In this document: positions 8,237 through 18,090 of the stretch, piece after piece
How positions within the stretch are numbered: position 1 is the first letter of the stretch
How the letters are laid out: each line of letters begins with the position of its first letter
Assembly: GCA_945898215.1 (NCBI GenBank)
Contig: CAMDHY010000035.1
Coordinates: 1 to 38,227 of the forward strand
DNA: 38,227 bases
Reading direction: 5' to 3'
Origin: Pseudoxanthobacter soli DSM 19599
Lineage (GTDB): Bacteria > Pseudomonadota > Alphaproteobacteria > Rhizobiales > Segnochrobactraceae
Translations under genes and position numbers: made by a program
Notes under the pieces: model-generated
Databases searched by the model: none
What the model was told of the DNA's origin: nothing
The model's input: only the letters and a program-made list of their open reading frames with translations

Positions 8237-8875
8237 TCACTGGCTCGCCCACAGGATGCGGGCCATCCAGTCGATCTGGCGCGTCGGCACCGAGCGCGGC
8301 GGATGATCGGGGTTGAGGGAGTGCAGTTCGACCGTCTTCAGCGTCTGGCGGTGCAGGATCTTCACCATCACCTCGCCATCGGTGGTGCGCACGACGACGC
8401 GGTCGTCCCGCCGCACCGCGGCGGTGCGCGAGACGATCAGCACGTCGCCGTCGCGGTAGGCGGGCAGCATGGACTCGCCGCTGACCTCGAGGGCGAAGAT
8501 CATCTCGCCCTCGCCGCTCGGGAAGGCGATGGCGTCCCAGCCGGTGCCGACCGGGAAACCGCCCTCGTCGAAGAAGCCGCCTGCGCCGGCCTGGGCGAGG
8601 CCGAGCAGCGGCACCGCCGGGCGCTGCACCGGCGGGGCGTCCTGAGCGGGGCGGCCAAGGGAAAAGAAGCTCGCGAGGTCCTCGCCGGTGGCGTCGAGCA
8701 CCTTGGCGATCGATTCGGTCGAGGGCCAGCGGGGCCGGCCGTCGCCGCCGACGCGCTTCGAGCGGTTGAAGGTGGTCGGGTCCAGCCCGGCGCGCTTGGC
8801 GAGCCCGGAGGGCGACATGCCGTGGCGAACGGCGAGCGCGTCGATCGCCGACCAGACCCGGTCGTGGGTGAGCAT
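8237..8875 (-). CDS. XRE/S24 family transcriptional repressor (C1/LexA-like)
   Basis: 212 residues from the ATG at 8875 (MLTHDRVWSAID); an ATG at 8890 would add five residues but homologues as I know them begin at the later one. The N-terminal 65 residues form a helix-turn-helix (MSPSGLAKRAGLDPTTFNRS). The C-terminal half is a peptidase S24 domain with the serine in SGESMLP and the general-base lysine in VMVKIL, the residues used for self-cleavage in LexA and phage repressors. Autoproteolysis usually requires an A-G or C-G bond in the linker; AQAGAGG near residue 100 could supply it. Whether it responds to RecA is not known. Confidence 0.85.
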   Translation of the reverse strand: MLTHDRVWSAIDALAVRHGMSPSGLAKRAGLDPTTFNRSKRVGGDGRPRWPSTESIAKVLDATGEDLASFFSLGRPAQDAPPVQRPAVPLLGLAQAGAGGFFDEGGFPVGTGWDAIAFPSGEGEMIFALEVSGESMLPAYRDGDVLIVSRTAAVRRDDRVVVRTTDGEVMVKILHRQTLKTVELHSLNPDHPPRSVPTRQIDWMARILWASQ

Positions 8876-8944
8876 CGGCTGGCCGAGCATCGGACGTGTC
8901 TCCGGCCGTCGCGAGCGGCGCCCAAGCGCGTGGCGACGGCTCGA

Positions 8945-8988
8945 GCCTCACAGTGCGAGGAATTTATGCCTCACGCTCTTTCAGTTAA
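8945..8988 (-). promoter_or_regulatory. Candidate promoter and operator of the S24 repressor
   Basis: A 15-bp near-palindrome CCTCACAGTGCGAGG lies at 8946-8960. Its half site GCCTCAC recurs as a direct repeat at 8945-8951 and 8968-8974. Between the copies, read on the minus strand, are a possible -10 TAAATT (8961-8966) and a possible -35 TTAACT (8983-8988) with a 16-bp spacer. This arrangement fits autorepression by the S24 protein. Confidence 0.4.
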
Positions 8989-9097
8989 TGCCCCCGGCGC
9001 CACTTGTCCAGCGATCCGGACGCGATCCCCGATTCGATCGCTTGTCGCCGGCCGCCGCCGCCGATAGGACGGGCACACGCGATCAGGACCCCGACCG

Positions 9098-9478
9098 ATG
9101 ACCCACGCTCCGCCGTCCACCGTCTACAAGATCGTGCCGGCGGGCCTGTGGTCGGAGGCCGAAGCGGCGGGCCGCTTCGACGGCGCGCCGGTCGACGTCG
9201 CCGACGGCTTCATCCACTTCTCCACCGCCGTCCAGGTCGCCGAGACCGCTGCCCGCCACTTCGCCGGCCAGGCCGACCTCCTGCTCGTCTCGGTCGACGC
9301 GGCGGCCTTGGGGGCCGCGCTGGTCTACGAGCCGTCGCGCGGCGGCGCGCTGTTTCCCCACGTCTATGCACCGCTGCCGCTCACCGCGGTCACCGCCGTG
9401 CGGCCGCTGCCGCTCGGCCCCGACGGGCGGCACGTCTTCCCGGCGGACGTGATTGCCACGGCGGGAGGCGCCGCATGA
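9098..9478 (+). CDS. DUF952 family protein
   Basis: 126 residues. DUF952 proteins are small cytoplasmic proteins of unknown function; the signature here is VYKIVPAGLWSEAEAAG, then DGFIHFSTAVQ and LLLVSVD, with YEPSRGGALFPHVYAPL near the C-terminus. The stop overlaps the start of pyrD (ATGA, 9475-9478), so the two are translationally coupled. In several alphaproteobacteria DUF952 is found directly before pyrD, as here. Confidence 0.85.
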   Translation: MTHAPPSTVYKIVPAGLWSEAEAAGRFDGAPVDVADGFIHFSTAVQVAETAARHFAGQADLLLVSVDAAALGAALVYEPSRGGALFPHVYAPLPLTAVTAVRPLPLGPDGRHVFPADVIATAGGAA

Positions 9479-10569
9479 TCGGTCTCGGCTACAAGCTGGC
9501 ACGGCCGGCGCTGTTTTCGCTTACCGAGCCGGAGGCGGCGCACCGGATGACGCTGCGCGCGCTCGCCTCAGGCCTCGTGCCGCCCTGCGGCGTGCCTGCC
9601 GACCCGCGGCTCGCGGTCACCGCCTTCGGCCTCCGTTTCCCCAACCCGCTCGGCATGGCCGCCGGCTTCGACAAGGACGCCGAGGTGCCGGATGCGCTCC
9701 TGCGCCTCGGCTTCGGCTTCACCGAGGTCGGCACGCTGACGCCGCGCGCGCAGGAGGGCAATCCGAAGCCGCGGGTGTTCCGGCTCGCCGACGACCACGC
9801 CCTGATCAACCGCCTCGGCTTCAACAACGGCGGCCACGCCGGCCGCGCCCGCCTGGTCGCCCGGCAGGGGCGCGGCGGCATCGTCGGCGTCAACGTCGGT
9901 GCCAACAAGGACAGCGCCGACCGTGTCGCCGACTACGTCGCCGGCATCGAGCGCTTCGCCGACCTCGCCTGCTACTTCACCATCAACGTGTCGTCGCCGA
10001 ACACGCCCGGCCTGCGCGGCCTGCAGGAGCGCGGCGCGCTGGAGGACCTGCTCGCCCGCGTCACCAACGCCCGCGACGCCGCGGCCGCGCGCCACGGCCG
10101 CCGCGTGCCCCTGCTCCTCAAGGTGGCGCCGGACCTCGACGACGCGGCCGTCGACGACATCGTCGCGGTGGTGACGGCGAGCGCCCTCGACGGGCTGATC
10201 GTCTCCAACACCACGCTGGCGCGGCCGAAGCTCGCCTCGAGCGGCGCCCACGAGACGGGCGGGCTGTCGGGACGGCCGCTGTTCCGCCGCGCGACCGTCA
10301 TGCTTGCCCGCTTCCGGCTGAAGCTCGGTGACCGCATGCCGCTCGTCGGCGTCGGTGGGGTCGATTCGGGGCCTTCGGCCTTCGCCAAGGTCCTCGCCGG
10401 GGCGAGCCTCGTGCAGCTCTACACCGGCCTCGTCTACGAGGGGCCGGCGCTCGTCGGCGACATCCTGCGCCACCTCGGCCGTGAGCTCGACCGAAGGCGG
10501 CTGCCGTCGATTGCCGCCGCCGTCGGCCTCGAAGCCGAGGCCTGGGCCGCTATCGACCCGGAGAGCTGA
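9475..10569 (+). CDS. pyrD: Dihydroorotate dehydrogenase (quinone), class 2
   Basis: 364 residues. It oxidises dihydroorotate to orotate in pyrimidine synthesis, passing electrons to quinone at the inner membrane. The N-terminal helical region (LGYKLARPALFSLTEPEAAHR) is the membrane/quinone-binding segment that defines class 2. FMN and substrate motifs follow: NPLGMAAGFDKD, NRLGFNN, GVNVGANKD, the catalytic-serine loop NVSSPNTPGLRGLQ, and the C-terminal VGVGGVDSG. The start is the ATG overlapping the DUF952 stop. Confidence 0.96.
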   Translation: MIGLGYKLARPALFSLTEPEAAHRMTLRALASGLVPPCGVPADPRLAVTAFGLRFPNPLGMAAGFDKDAEVPDALLRLGFGFTEVGTLTPRAQEGNPKPRVFRLADDHALINRLGFNNGGHAGRARLVARQGRGGIVGVNVGANKDSADRVADYVAGIERFADLACYFTINVSSPNTPGLRGLQERGALEDLLARVTNARDAAAARHGRRVPLLLKVAPDLDDAAVDDIVAVVTASALDGLIVSNTTLARPKLASSGAHETGGLSGRPLFRRATVMLARFRLKLGDRMPLVGVGGVDSGPSAFAKVLAGASLVQLYTGLVYEGPALVGDILRHLGRELDRRRLPSIAAAVGLEAEAWAAIDPES

Positions 10570-10574
10570 ATCGC

Positions 10575-11276
10575 TCAGCCGATCTCGCGCACCAGCGGCA
10601 GCACGTGGCCGAGATGCTCAACCTCGCGGAAGCGCGGCGACTCGACGGGCACCTCGGCGTGTTCCAGCACCCAGGTCAGCGCGTGCGGGACGAAGACGCC
10701 CCAACCGCCCGCCTCGATCGCCGGCACCACGTCGGATTTCAGCGAGTTGCCGACCATCATCGCCCGCTCCGCCCCGTCACCGTGGCGGGCGAAGACGCGG
10801 GCGTAGGTCGCGGCCGTCTTGTCGCTGACGATCTCGACCGCATCGAACATCTCGCCGAGGCCCGACTGGGCGAGCTTGCGCTCCTGGTCGAACAGGTCGC
10901 CCTTGGTGACGAGCACCAGCCGGTAGTCACTGGCGAGCGATTGAAGCGTCTCGGTGACGTGCGGCAGCGTCTCGATCGGGTGGCGCAGCATCTCCCGGCC
11001 GGCGGCGAGGATCTCGCCGATCACCGACGCCGGCACGCGGCCCTCGGTCACCTCGATCGCGGTTTCGATCATGGAGAGCGTGAAGCCCTTGATGCCGAAG
11101 CCATAGTGGCCGACGTTGCGGCGCTCGGCGGCGATCAGGCGCTCCGTCAGATGGTCGCGCTCGGCGTGGTCGGCCAGAAGCGCGGCGAAGCGGTCCTCCG
11201 TCAGGCGGAAGAACTGCTCATTCTGCCAGAGCGTGTCGTCGGCGTCGAAGCCGATGGTGGTGAGGGCGCGGGTCAT
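10575..11276 (-). CDS. HAD family hydrolase
   Basis: 233 residues from the ATG at 11276 (MTRALTTIGFDADDTLW). HAD motif I is DADDT with both aspartates, motif II is VLVTKGD, the motif III lysine is in SDKTAATY, and motif IV is VGNSLKSDV. A helical cap lies between motifs I and II (type C1). The closest recognisable group is the haloacid dehalogenase-like/phosphatase group that includes YjjG-type enzymes; substrate cannot be assigned. It converges with pyrD with a 5-bp gap. Confidence 0.85.
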   Translation of the reverse strand: MTRALTTIGFDADDTLWQNEQFFRLTEDRFAALLADHAERDHLTERLIAAERRNVGHYGFGIKGFTLSMIETAIEVTEGRVPASVIGEILAAGREMLRHPIETLPHVTETLQSLASDYRLVLVTKGDLFDQERKLAQSGLGEMFDAVEIVSDKTAATYARVFARHGDGAERAMMVGNSLKSDVVPAIEAGGWGVFVPHALTWVLEHAEVPVESPRFREVEHLGHVLPLVREIG

Positions 11277-11365
11277 TGCGGTTGATCCGGGTTGGGTCCC
11301 GCCGCCATAGCCGAGACGGGGCCGCTTGCCCACCCTGCGGCGCACGCGCCCCGGGGCCTTGGTTC

Positions 11366-11394
11366 TTGACGCCTCCGGGCGCGGTGCCTATAGA
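11366..11394 (+). promoter_or_regulatory. Sigma70-type promoter of rpmB
   Basis: -35 TTGACG (11366-11371), a 17-bp spacer, and -10 TATAGA (11389-11394). It lies 110 bp before the rpmB start and leaves room for a leader of about 100 nt. Confidence 0.75.
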
Positions 11395-11504
11395 AGCGCG
11401 ACTTCCGACCAAGGATCTGGCGACGTCAGGGCGCCGGCCGCTCGTTGCGGACGGCACGACACCCCGAATTGACCCTCGCCGAAGTGACAAGAAGGTTGAG
11501 ACCG

Positions 11505-11792
11505 ATGGCCCGGCGCTGCGAACTGACCGGCAAGGCCGTGTTGACCGGCAACAATGTCAGCCACGCGAACAACAAGACGCGTCGGCGCTACCTGCCGAAT
11601 CTCGTCAACGTGACGCTGATCTCCGACGCGCTCGGCGAGAAGGTGCGGCTGCGCATCAGCGCCTACGCGCTGCGCTCGGTCGAGCACCGCGGCGGCCTCG
11701 ACGCTTTCCTCGCCAAGGCGAAGGACAGCGAGCTCGGCCCGCGCGCGCTGCTCGTCAAGAAGCAGATCGCCCGCAAGGCGCTGGCGGCCTGA
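11505..11792 (+). CDS. rpmB: 50S ribosomal protein L28
   Basis: 95 residues from the ATG at 11505, preceded by AGAAGG and starting [20 protein letters not shown]. It is a basic structural protein of the large ribosomal subunit. The sequence matches bL28 along its length ([40 protein letters not shown]); the longer length compared with about 78 residues in E. coli is usual for alphaproteobacteria. It is followed after 14 bp by the queuosine-precursor transporter. Confidence 0.97.
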   Translation: MARRCELTGKAVLTGNNVSHANNKTRRRYLPNLVNVTLISDALGEKVRLRISAYALRSVEHRGGLDAFLAKAKDSELGPRALLVKKQIARKALAA

Positions 11793-11806
11793 GCCAGCGC
11801 GGCCGG

Positions 11807-12472
11807 ATGGTGGCCCCGCGGCCCGTCACGCCTGACATCCGACCCGGTGCGGTGGTCATCGCCGTCGCCGCCATGGTGGCGGTGGTGGTGGCCTCGAACG
11901 TGCTCGTGCAGTATCCGGTCGACGGCAGCGTCGGCCCGCTGGTGTTGGCCGACCTCCTCACCTGGGGCGCCTTCACCTACCCGCTTGCCTTCCTCGTCAC
12001 CGACCTGACGAACCGCTGGCTCGGGCCGACCGTCGCCCGCCGCGTCGTCTATGTCGGCTTCGCGGTCGCGGTGGCGCTGTCGATCTACCTGGCGACGCCG
12101 CGCATCGCGGTCGCCTCCGGCACCGCCTTCCTGGTGGCGCAGCTCCTCGACATCTCCGTCTTCAACACGCTCCGCCGCGCCACGTGGTGGCAGGCGCCGC
12201 TGATCGCCTCGCTGCTCGGCTCCGTCGTCGACACCGCGATCTTCTTCGGCACCGCCTTCGGCCCCTTCGGCATCATCATCGGCCCGGACGACCCGTTCGC
12301 GGTGGAGTTCGCGCCGCTGTTCGGGATCTTCGCCACAGAGCTGCCGCGCTGGGTCTCGTGGGCGCTCGGCGACCTCGCGGTGAAGCTCGCCGCCGCCGTG
12401 CTGCTCCTCGCGCCCTACCGGGCGGCGATGGCGCTGGTGTTCGCCGCGCCCTACCAGCCCGAGCGCGCCTGA
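11807..12472 (+). CDS. Queuosine precursor transporter, VUT/YhhQ family
   Basis: 221 residues from the ATG at 11807, 14 bp after rpmB. A six-helix inner-membrane protein of the VUT family (DUF165), whose E. coli member YhhQ imports queuosine precursors. Visible signatures are AFTYPLAFLVTDLTNRWLGP, FLVAQLLDISVFNTLR and the conserved SLLGSVVDTAIFF. The open frame reaches back over rpmB to 11276, but that part is a shadow of rpmB. The window also encodes QueG, the last enzyme of queuosine synthesis. No riboswitch is visible in the short gap. Confidence 0.88.
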   Translation: MVAPRPVTPDIRPGAVVIAVAAMVAVVVASNVLVQYPVDGSVGPLVLADLLTWGAFTYPLAFLVTDLTNRWLGPTVARRVVYVGFAVAVALSIYLATPRIAVASGTAFLVAQLLDISVFNTLRRATWWQAPLIASLLGSVVDTAIFFGTAFGPFGIIIGPDDPFAVEFAPLFGIFATELPRWVSWALGDLAVKLAAAVLLLAPYRAAMALVFAAPYQPERA

Positions 12473-12496
12473 CGCCCCGTCAGACACCACCGCCGG

Positions 12497-13492
12497 CTAC
12501 TCCACCAGCCGGAAGCGCAGGAGCAGCGTGCGCTGCAGGAACGAGCGGTTGTCGTCGGAGACGAGGGTGAGCACCATGCCGCCGGCATCGGTGTCGACCG
12601 CCATCCCCTCCATGTTGTCGATCGCCTGGGAAAAGTCCGCCTCGATCAGCACCGCGCCGCCGAGCACCGCTCCGGGCACGACGGTGGAGCCGGCGATGCG
12701 GCGGATGCGCATGCCGATGCCGTCGCCGAAACCGAATCGCCGCTCCAGCACGAGAAGGTCGCCGTCCGGCAGGAAGGCGGCATCCGTCAGCGCATAGGTG
12801 CCGGTGGCGCCGAGCGCAATCGGCTGCCACCGGCCGCCGTGGATGAGGCCGCCCGGGATCGTCTCCCCCTCCGCCGCCGGTCCCTCGGCGAACACCAGCA
12901 CCGCGCCGGCGAGCGGCTGGCCGGCCGGCACGACGGCGAGCGCCTCGCCGCGGCTGTTGCGCCCCGCCCGTGCCAGGGCCGGCGGATAGGCGGTGATGCG
13001 GGGCGTGGTGTCGAAGGGCGGCGCGTCCTCGTAGACGGCGATGTGGCCGGGCGTCTCGAAGGAGACGAGCACCTCGCGGCCGCCATCGGCTCGGGTCCGC
13101 ACAGCGATCGCCTCGGCGTCGCCCGGCCGCTTGCCGCGGATCGGCTGGCCGTCCGGCCCGGCGAGACGGCCGACGCGGGCGTCCGACAGCCCCACCGGCG
13201 CGCCGCCGTCATTGAGCTCGACCGTCGCCGAGATCCAGTCGCCATAGTCAGTGATGGCGAGCAACCGCCGGCCACCGTCCTCGGTGACGACGCCCGACAG
13301 CCCGCCGAGGCGGGCATCGGCCGAGGTCAGCGACACGCCGCCGAGCCAGTCCAGCGCGCCGAAGCGGCTGATCTCCGGCCGCGACGGGTCGAAGGCGGCG
13401 ATCGGCGCGGCGCGCAGGACGATCGGCTCGTCGGCGGCCGCGACCGTCGCAGAGGCAAGTGCGACGGCGAGGGCCGCCGTCGCGGTTCGCAT
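12497..13492 (-). CDS. Secreted esterase-like activity of phytase family protein
   Basis: 331 residues from an ATG at 13492. A signal peptide is evident (MRTATAALAVALASATVAAA). The mature part is a beta-propeller of the 'esterase-like activity of phytase' family: GLSGVVTEDGGRRLLAITD, then GDAEAIAV, SRGEALAVV, DAAFLPDGDLLVLERRF and DNMEGMAV. Family members are periplasmic or secreted; catalytic function is not established. It begins 8 bp after the argG stop on the same strand and is therefore probably co-transcribed with argG, although no metabolic link is apparent. Confidence 0.85.
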   Translation of the reverse strand: MRTATAALAVALASATVAAADEPIVLRAAPIAAFDPSRPEISRFGALDWLGGVSLTSADARLGGLSGVVTEDGGRRLLAITDYGDWISATVELNDGGAPVGLSDARVGRLAGPDGQPIRGKRPGDAEAIAVRTRADGGREVLVSFETPGHIAVYEDAPPFDTTPRITAYPPALARAGRNSRGEALAVVPAGQPLAGAVLVFAEGPAAEGETIPGGLIHGGRWQPIALGATGTYALTDAAFLPDGDLLVLERRFGFGDGIGMRIRRIAGSTVVPGAVLGGAVLIEADFSQAIDNMEGMAVDTDAGGMVLTLVSDDNRSFLQRTLLLRFRLVE

Positions 13493-13500
13493 CTCGCCGC

Positions 13501-14730
<1,230 letters not shown>

Positions 14731-14877
14731 GCGCGGCTCTCCGTGTCGGTCGCGGGGCCACCCCGCGGGCGGCCGCACTCTAGTCGCGCACGGCCGCGAC
14801 GCAAGCGGGAGGGGGCCACGTTTGCCGGGACGGCGACGAGGGACTAGCTTTGTCTGTGTCGGCATAGAGGACCGCCC

Positions 14878-15141
14878 ATGAAGGTCGCGATCGAATTGAC
14901 GCCGGAGCAGGACGAACTCGTCCGCACGTGTGTCGAAAGCGGGCGCTACGCGAACGCCGAAGCCGTGGTCGCGACCGCGCTGCGGGTGTTCGCCGCTGTC
15001 GAGGTTGAACGAGCAGAGTTCGAGCGCTCGATCATCGAAGCCTCGGAGGAGGCGGATCGGGAGGGGACCTTCACCATCGAAGAGGTGATGGAGGAGGTCG
15101 AGGCGATCATCGCGGAGGCCGAACGCGAGCGCGCTGCTTGA
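14878..15141 (+). CDS. ParD-like type II antitoxin
   Basis: 87 residues. The N-terminus is a ribbon-helix-helix DNA-binding fold ([35 protein letters not shown]); the acidic C-terminal helix ([15 protein letters not shown]) would be the toxin-neutralising part. The stop overlaps the toxin start (TTGA, 15138-15141), the normal coupling in parDE operons. Antitoxin and autorepressor roles follow from the family. Confidence 0.85.
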   Translation: MKVAIELTPEQDELVRTCVESGRYANAEAVVATALRVFAAVEVERAEFERSIIEASEEADREGTFTIEEVMEEVEAIIAEAERERAA

Positions 15142-15443
15142 GGGCCCGCCTTTCACCCCGCGCGCGCCGGGAGGCCGTCGAGGCTGCCCGATGGATCATG
15201 CGCGACAACCCGTCCGCTGCGAGAGGCTTCATGGTGGCAGTTCGCCAGGCCACGCTGCAGATCTGCGAGTTCCCGCAGGCAGGGACGCCGCGGCCCGAAC
15301 TCCTGCCTGGCCGCTTTCGTTTTCTGACGCTGACCCGCTATCCCTAGCTGCTGCTGTACGACTCGAGACCGAACCCGCCGGTCGTCATCCGCGTCATGCA
15401 CGCGGCACGTGATCTCCCTGCCACGCTCCGATCGCTCCGATGA
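15138..15443 (+). pseudogene. ParE-like toxin interrupted by an in-frame TAG
   Basis: From a TTG that overlaps the antitoxin stop, the frame reads as a RelE/ParE-fold toxin ([38 protein letters not shown]) to a TAG at 15345-15347. The same frame then continues with the remaining conserved part (LLLYDSRPNPPVVIRVMHAA, RDLPATLRSLR) to a TGA at 15441-15443. Without the TAG the product is about 101 residues, the family's usual length; the expected residue at the stop is tyrosine (TAC or TAT). The truncated 69-residue product lacks the last beta strands and the arginine-histidine segment, so it is probably inactive. Confidence 0.8.
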
Positions 15444-15492
15444 GGGCGAGGTGTGGCTGTCTAGCAAGAGTTCGCACCGCTCCCCCTGAACC

Positions 15493-16539
15493 TCACGGGC
15501 ACGGGTTCATGTGCCGTCGGTGGATCGCGTCGATCTTCGCCTCGAGCTCCGGCCCGATCGTCACGGACGCCGCGCCGAGGTTGGTCTCGAGCTGCGCCAT
15601 CGTCGTTGCACCGACCAGCACCGTCGTCGTGAACGGCCGCGACATCGCGAACGCCAGCGCCATCTGCGACGGGTCGAGGCCGGCTGCCGAAGAAAGGTCG
15701 AGATAGGCCTCGTAGGCCTCGTTGGCGTGTGGGCCCTGGTAGCGCTGCTGGCGCTCGAACAGCGCGACGCGCGAGCCGGCCGGCCGGGCGCCGCCACGGT
15801 ACTTGCCGGTGAGGAAGCCCTGGGCCAGCGCCGAATAGACGACGAGGCCGACCTTCTCGCGCTCCGCCACCTCGGCCAGTGATCCCTCGAAGGTGCGGTT
15901 CACCAGCGAGTAGGCGTTCTGCACCGAGACGATGCGCGGCAGGCCGGCGCGCTCGGCGGCGGCAAGCCACGTCATCACGCCCCAGGCGCTCTCGTTGGAG
16001 ACGCCGATATGGCGCACCTTGCCGGCCGTCACGAAGTCGGCCAGCACGGCGAGCGTCTCCTCGATCGGCACCTCGTCGGCGGCGCGGTCGGAGCTGCGCC
16101 AGACCGTCGGGTTGGAGCCGAAGCCGCTGACGTTCCTGTCCGGCCAGTGGATCTGGTAGAGATCGACATAGTCGGTGCCGAGCAGCCGCAGGCTGCGCTC
16201 GAGCGCCGCCGTCAGATTGGCGCGGTCGAGCTTCGCCGGGCCGCCGCGGAACCAGCCCATGCCGGTGCGGCCGACCGCCTTGGTGGCGACGAGCACGCGG
16301 TCGCGGCCACCGCGGGCCTTCAGCCAGGTGCCGATGATCTCCTCCGTCCGCCCCTGCGTCTCCGGCTTCGGCGGAATCGGGTAGAGTTCGGCGGCGTCGA
16401 AGAGGTTGACGCCGGCCGCCACCGCCCGGTCCATCTGGGCGTGGCCCTCGGCTTCCGTGTTCTGCTCGCCGAAAGTCATGGTGCCGAGCGAGAGCGCGCT
16501 GACGCGCACGTCGGTGCCACCGAGGAAGCGGTACTGCAT
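15493..16539 (-). CDS. tas: Aldo/keto reductase, Tas type
   Basis: 348 residues, nearly the same length as E. coli Tas (346) and alike over its whole length: LSLGTMTFGEQNTEAEGHAQ, AELYPIPPKPETQGRTE, DLYQIHWPDRN, HIGVSNESAWGVM. The AKR tetrad is present (aspartate in LFDAAELY, its tyrosine, lysine in VATKAVG, histidine in QIHW). It would reduce aldehydes or ketones with NADPH; Tas has been linked to tyrosine prototrophy in E. coli, but the physiological substrate is unclear. It follows tesA after 36 bp on the same strand. Confidence 0.92.
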   Translation of the reverse strand: MQYRFLGGTDVRVSALSLGTMTFGEQNTEAEGHAQMDRAVAAGVNLFDAAELYPIPPKPETQGRTEEIIGTWLKARGGRDRVLVATKAVGRTGMGWFRGGPAKLDRANLTAALERSLRLLGTDYVDLYQIHWPDRNVSGFGSNPTVWRSSDRAADEVPIEETLAVLADFVTAGKVRHIGVSNESAWGVMTWLAAAERAGLPRIVSVQNAYSLVNRTFEGSLAEVAEREKVGLVVYSALAQGFLTGKYRGGARPAGSRVALFERQQRYQGPHANEAYEAYLDLSSAAGLDPSQMALAFAMSRPFTTTVLVGATTMAQLETNLGAASVTIGPELEAKIDAIHRRHMNPCP

Positions 16540-16575
16540 GAGCTATCCGGTTTCAGCAGGAGGGGGAGGCGCGCG

Positions 16576-17202
16576 TCAGGATGCGCCGACGCGGTCGAGG
16601 AGCTGTACCACCGCCGGCAGGATGCGCTCGACGATGATGTCGACGCCGGCTTCGTTCGGGTGGATGCCGTCCGGCAGGTTGAGGGCGGGGTCGGCGGCGA
16701 CGCCGTCGAGGAAGAACGGATAGAACAGTGCGTCGTGACGCTCGGCAATCGCTGGGAACAGAGCGTCGAAGGCCCGGGCGTAGTCCTCGCCGAGATTGCG
16801 GGGTGCGATCATGCCGGCAACCAGCACCGGCAGGCCGCGATCAGACAGTCGCGCGACGATCTGGTTGAGGTTTTCTTGCGTCCTCGCCGGGTCGATGCCG
16901 CGCAGCATGTCGTTGCCACCAAGCTCGACGATCACGGCCTGGGCGTCGGTGCCGACCGACCAGTCGAGACGGGAGAGGCCGCCGGCGGTGGTGTCGCCCG
17001 AAACCCCGGCATCGATCACCGTAACGTCCCGGCCACGCTCCCGGAGCGCCGCCTCGAGCTTCGCCGGGAAGCCGGCACCCGGCGGCAGGCCGTATCCGGC
17101 GGTGAGGCTGTCGCCGAGCACGACGAGGCGCACCGGCTCCGCGACGACCGGAGCACTGGTGAGCGTGAACAGCACCGTGGCGAGGGCGGCAAGGCGTCTC
17201 AT
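16576..17202 (-). CDS. tesA: Periplasmic arylesterase / lysophospholipase, SGNH family
   Basis: 208 residues from the ATG at 17202, with GGAGAG four bases before it. It has a signal peptide (MRRLAALATVLFTLTSAPVVA) and the four SGNH blocks: block I VLGDSLTAGYGL with the catalytic serine, block II glycine in GVSGDTTAGG, block III GGNDMLRG, and block V DGIHPNEAG with catalytic aspartate and histidine. This is the TesA (acyl-CoA thioesterase I / protease I / lysophospholipase L1) group. It is divergent from the ABC transporter genes, the conserved tesA / ybbA-ybbP arrangement of proteobacteria. Confidence 0.93.
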   Translation of the reverse strand: MRRLAALATVLFTLTSAPVVAEPVRLVVLGDSLTAGYGLPPGAGFPAKLEAALRERGRDVTVIDAGVSGDTTAGGLSRLDWSVGTDAQAVIVELGGNDMLRGIDPARTQENLNQIVARLSDRGLPVLVAGMIAPRNLGEDYARAFDALFPAIAERHDALFYPFFLDGVAADPALNLPDGIHPNEAGVDIIVERILPAVVQLLDRVGAS

Positions 17203-17348
17203 GGTCTCTCCAACTTTGCCCCGACGACCAAAGGCGAAGCCCGACGGTCTGGAAGCCGCCACGCTAGAGCCCATATCACCGGTGCGGTATGTAGGCCACC
17301 GCCCGCCGACGGCGACCTCCCCGCCGCCGTTGTCCGGATTTTCCGCCT

Positions 17349-18071
17349 ATGGAGACGATCCCGACGATGACGCGCGACGCCCACCGCCCGGCGGTCGAAC
17401 TCGAGGGCCTGCACCTGTCCCTCGGCAGCGGCGCCGCTCGCGTCGACGTTCTGAAGGGCGTCGACCTGACGATCGAGCGCGGTTCATCCGTCGGCATCGT
17501 CGGGCCGTCCGGCTCCGGCAAGTCGACCCTTTTGATGGTGATGGCGGGCCTGGAGCGACCCGACCGCGGCCGCGTCGTCGTCGCCGGCGAGGATTTCGGC
17601 ACGCTGTCCGAGGATGGGCTCGCCCGCGTCCGCGGCCGCTCGATCGGCATCGTCTTCCAGTCCTTCCACCTCATCCCGACGATGACGGCCTTGGAAAACG
17701 TCGCCGTTCCGCTCGAGCTCGCCGGCCGTGCCGACGCCTTCGAGGTGGCGACCGCCGAACTCTCCGCCGTCGGCCTGTCGCACCGCCTCGACCACCTGCC
17801 GAGCGAGATGTCGGGTGGCGAGCAACAGCGCGTCGCCATCGCCCGCGCGCTCGCGCCCGCGCCCGCGCTACTTCTGGCCGACGAGCCGACCGGCAACCTT
17901 GACGCCGCCACCGGCGGGGCCATCGTCGACCTCCTGTTCCGCATGCAGGCGGCGCGCGGCACGACGCTCGTGCTGGTGACGCACGATACGGCGCTCGCCG
18001 GCCGCTGCGGCCGCACGGTGCGCGTCAACTCCGGCGTCATCGCCGACGCCGGCCTCGCGGTGCCGGCGTGA
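17349..18071 (+). CDS. ABC transporter ATP-binding protein, YbbA type
   Basis: 240 residues of the MacB/LolD-like ATPase group: Walker A GPSGSGKST, Q-loop VFQSFHLIP, signature MSGGEQQR, Walker B LLLADEP and the H-loop histidine in VLVTHD. It pairs with the permease that starts 19 bp downstream. An ATG at 17367 (MTRDAHRP) is an alternative start. YbbA-YbbP complexes are linked to export or extraction of hydrophobic molecules and lie next to tesA; the substrate here is unknown. Confidence 0.92.
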   Translation: METIPTMTRDAHRPAVELEGLHLSLGSGAARVDVLKGVDLTIERGSSVGIVGPSGSGKSTLLMVMAGLERPDRGRVVVAGEDFGTLSEDGLARVRGRSIGIVFQSFHLIPTMTALENVAVPLELAGRADAFEVATAELSAVGLSHRLDHLPSEMSGGEQQRVAIARALAPAPALLLADEPTGNLDAATGGAIVDLLFRMQAARGTTLVLVTHDTALAGRCGRTVRVNSGVIADAGLAVPA

Positions 18072-18090
18072 CTGCGGCGGGGGATCGGCC

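Noticed and set aside
11793-11806. A preQ1 riboswitch before the queuosine-precursor transporter
   Set aside because: The gap to rpmB is only 14 bp, too short for an aptamer.
16585-16610. A terminator at the tesA end (GGCGC...GCGCC)
   Set aside because: Only five paired bases with a ten-base loop, located within the coding sequence and without a T-tract.
17277-17284. Palindrome CACCGGTG between tesA and the ABC genes as an operator
   Set aside because: An 8-bp palindrome is expected by chance in GC-rich DNA; the flanks are not symmetrical enough.
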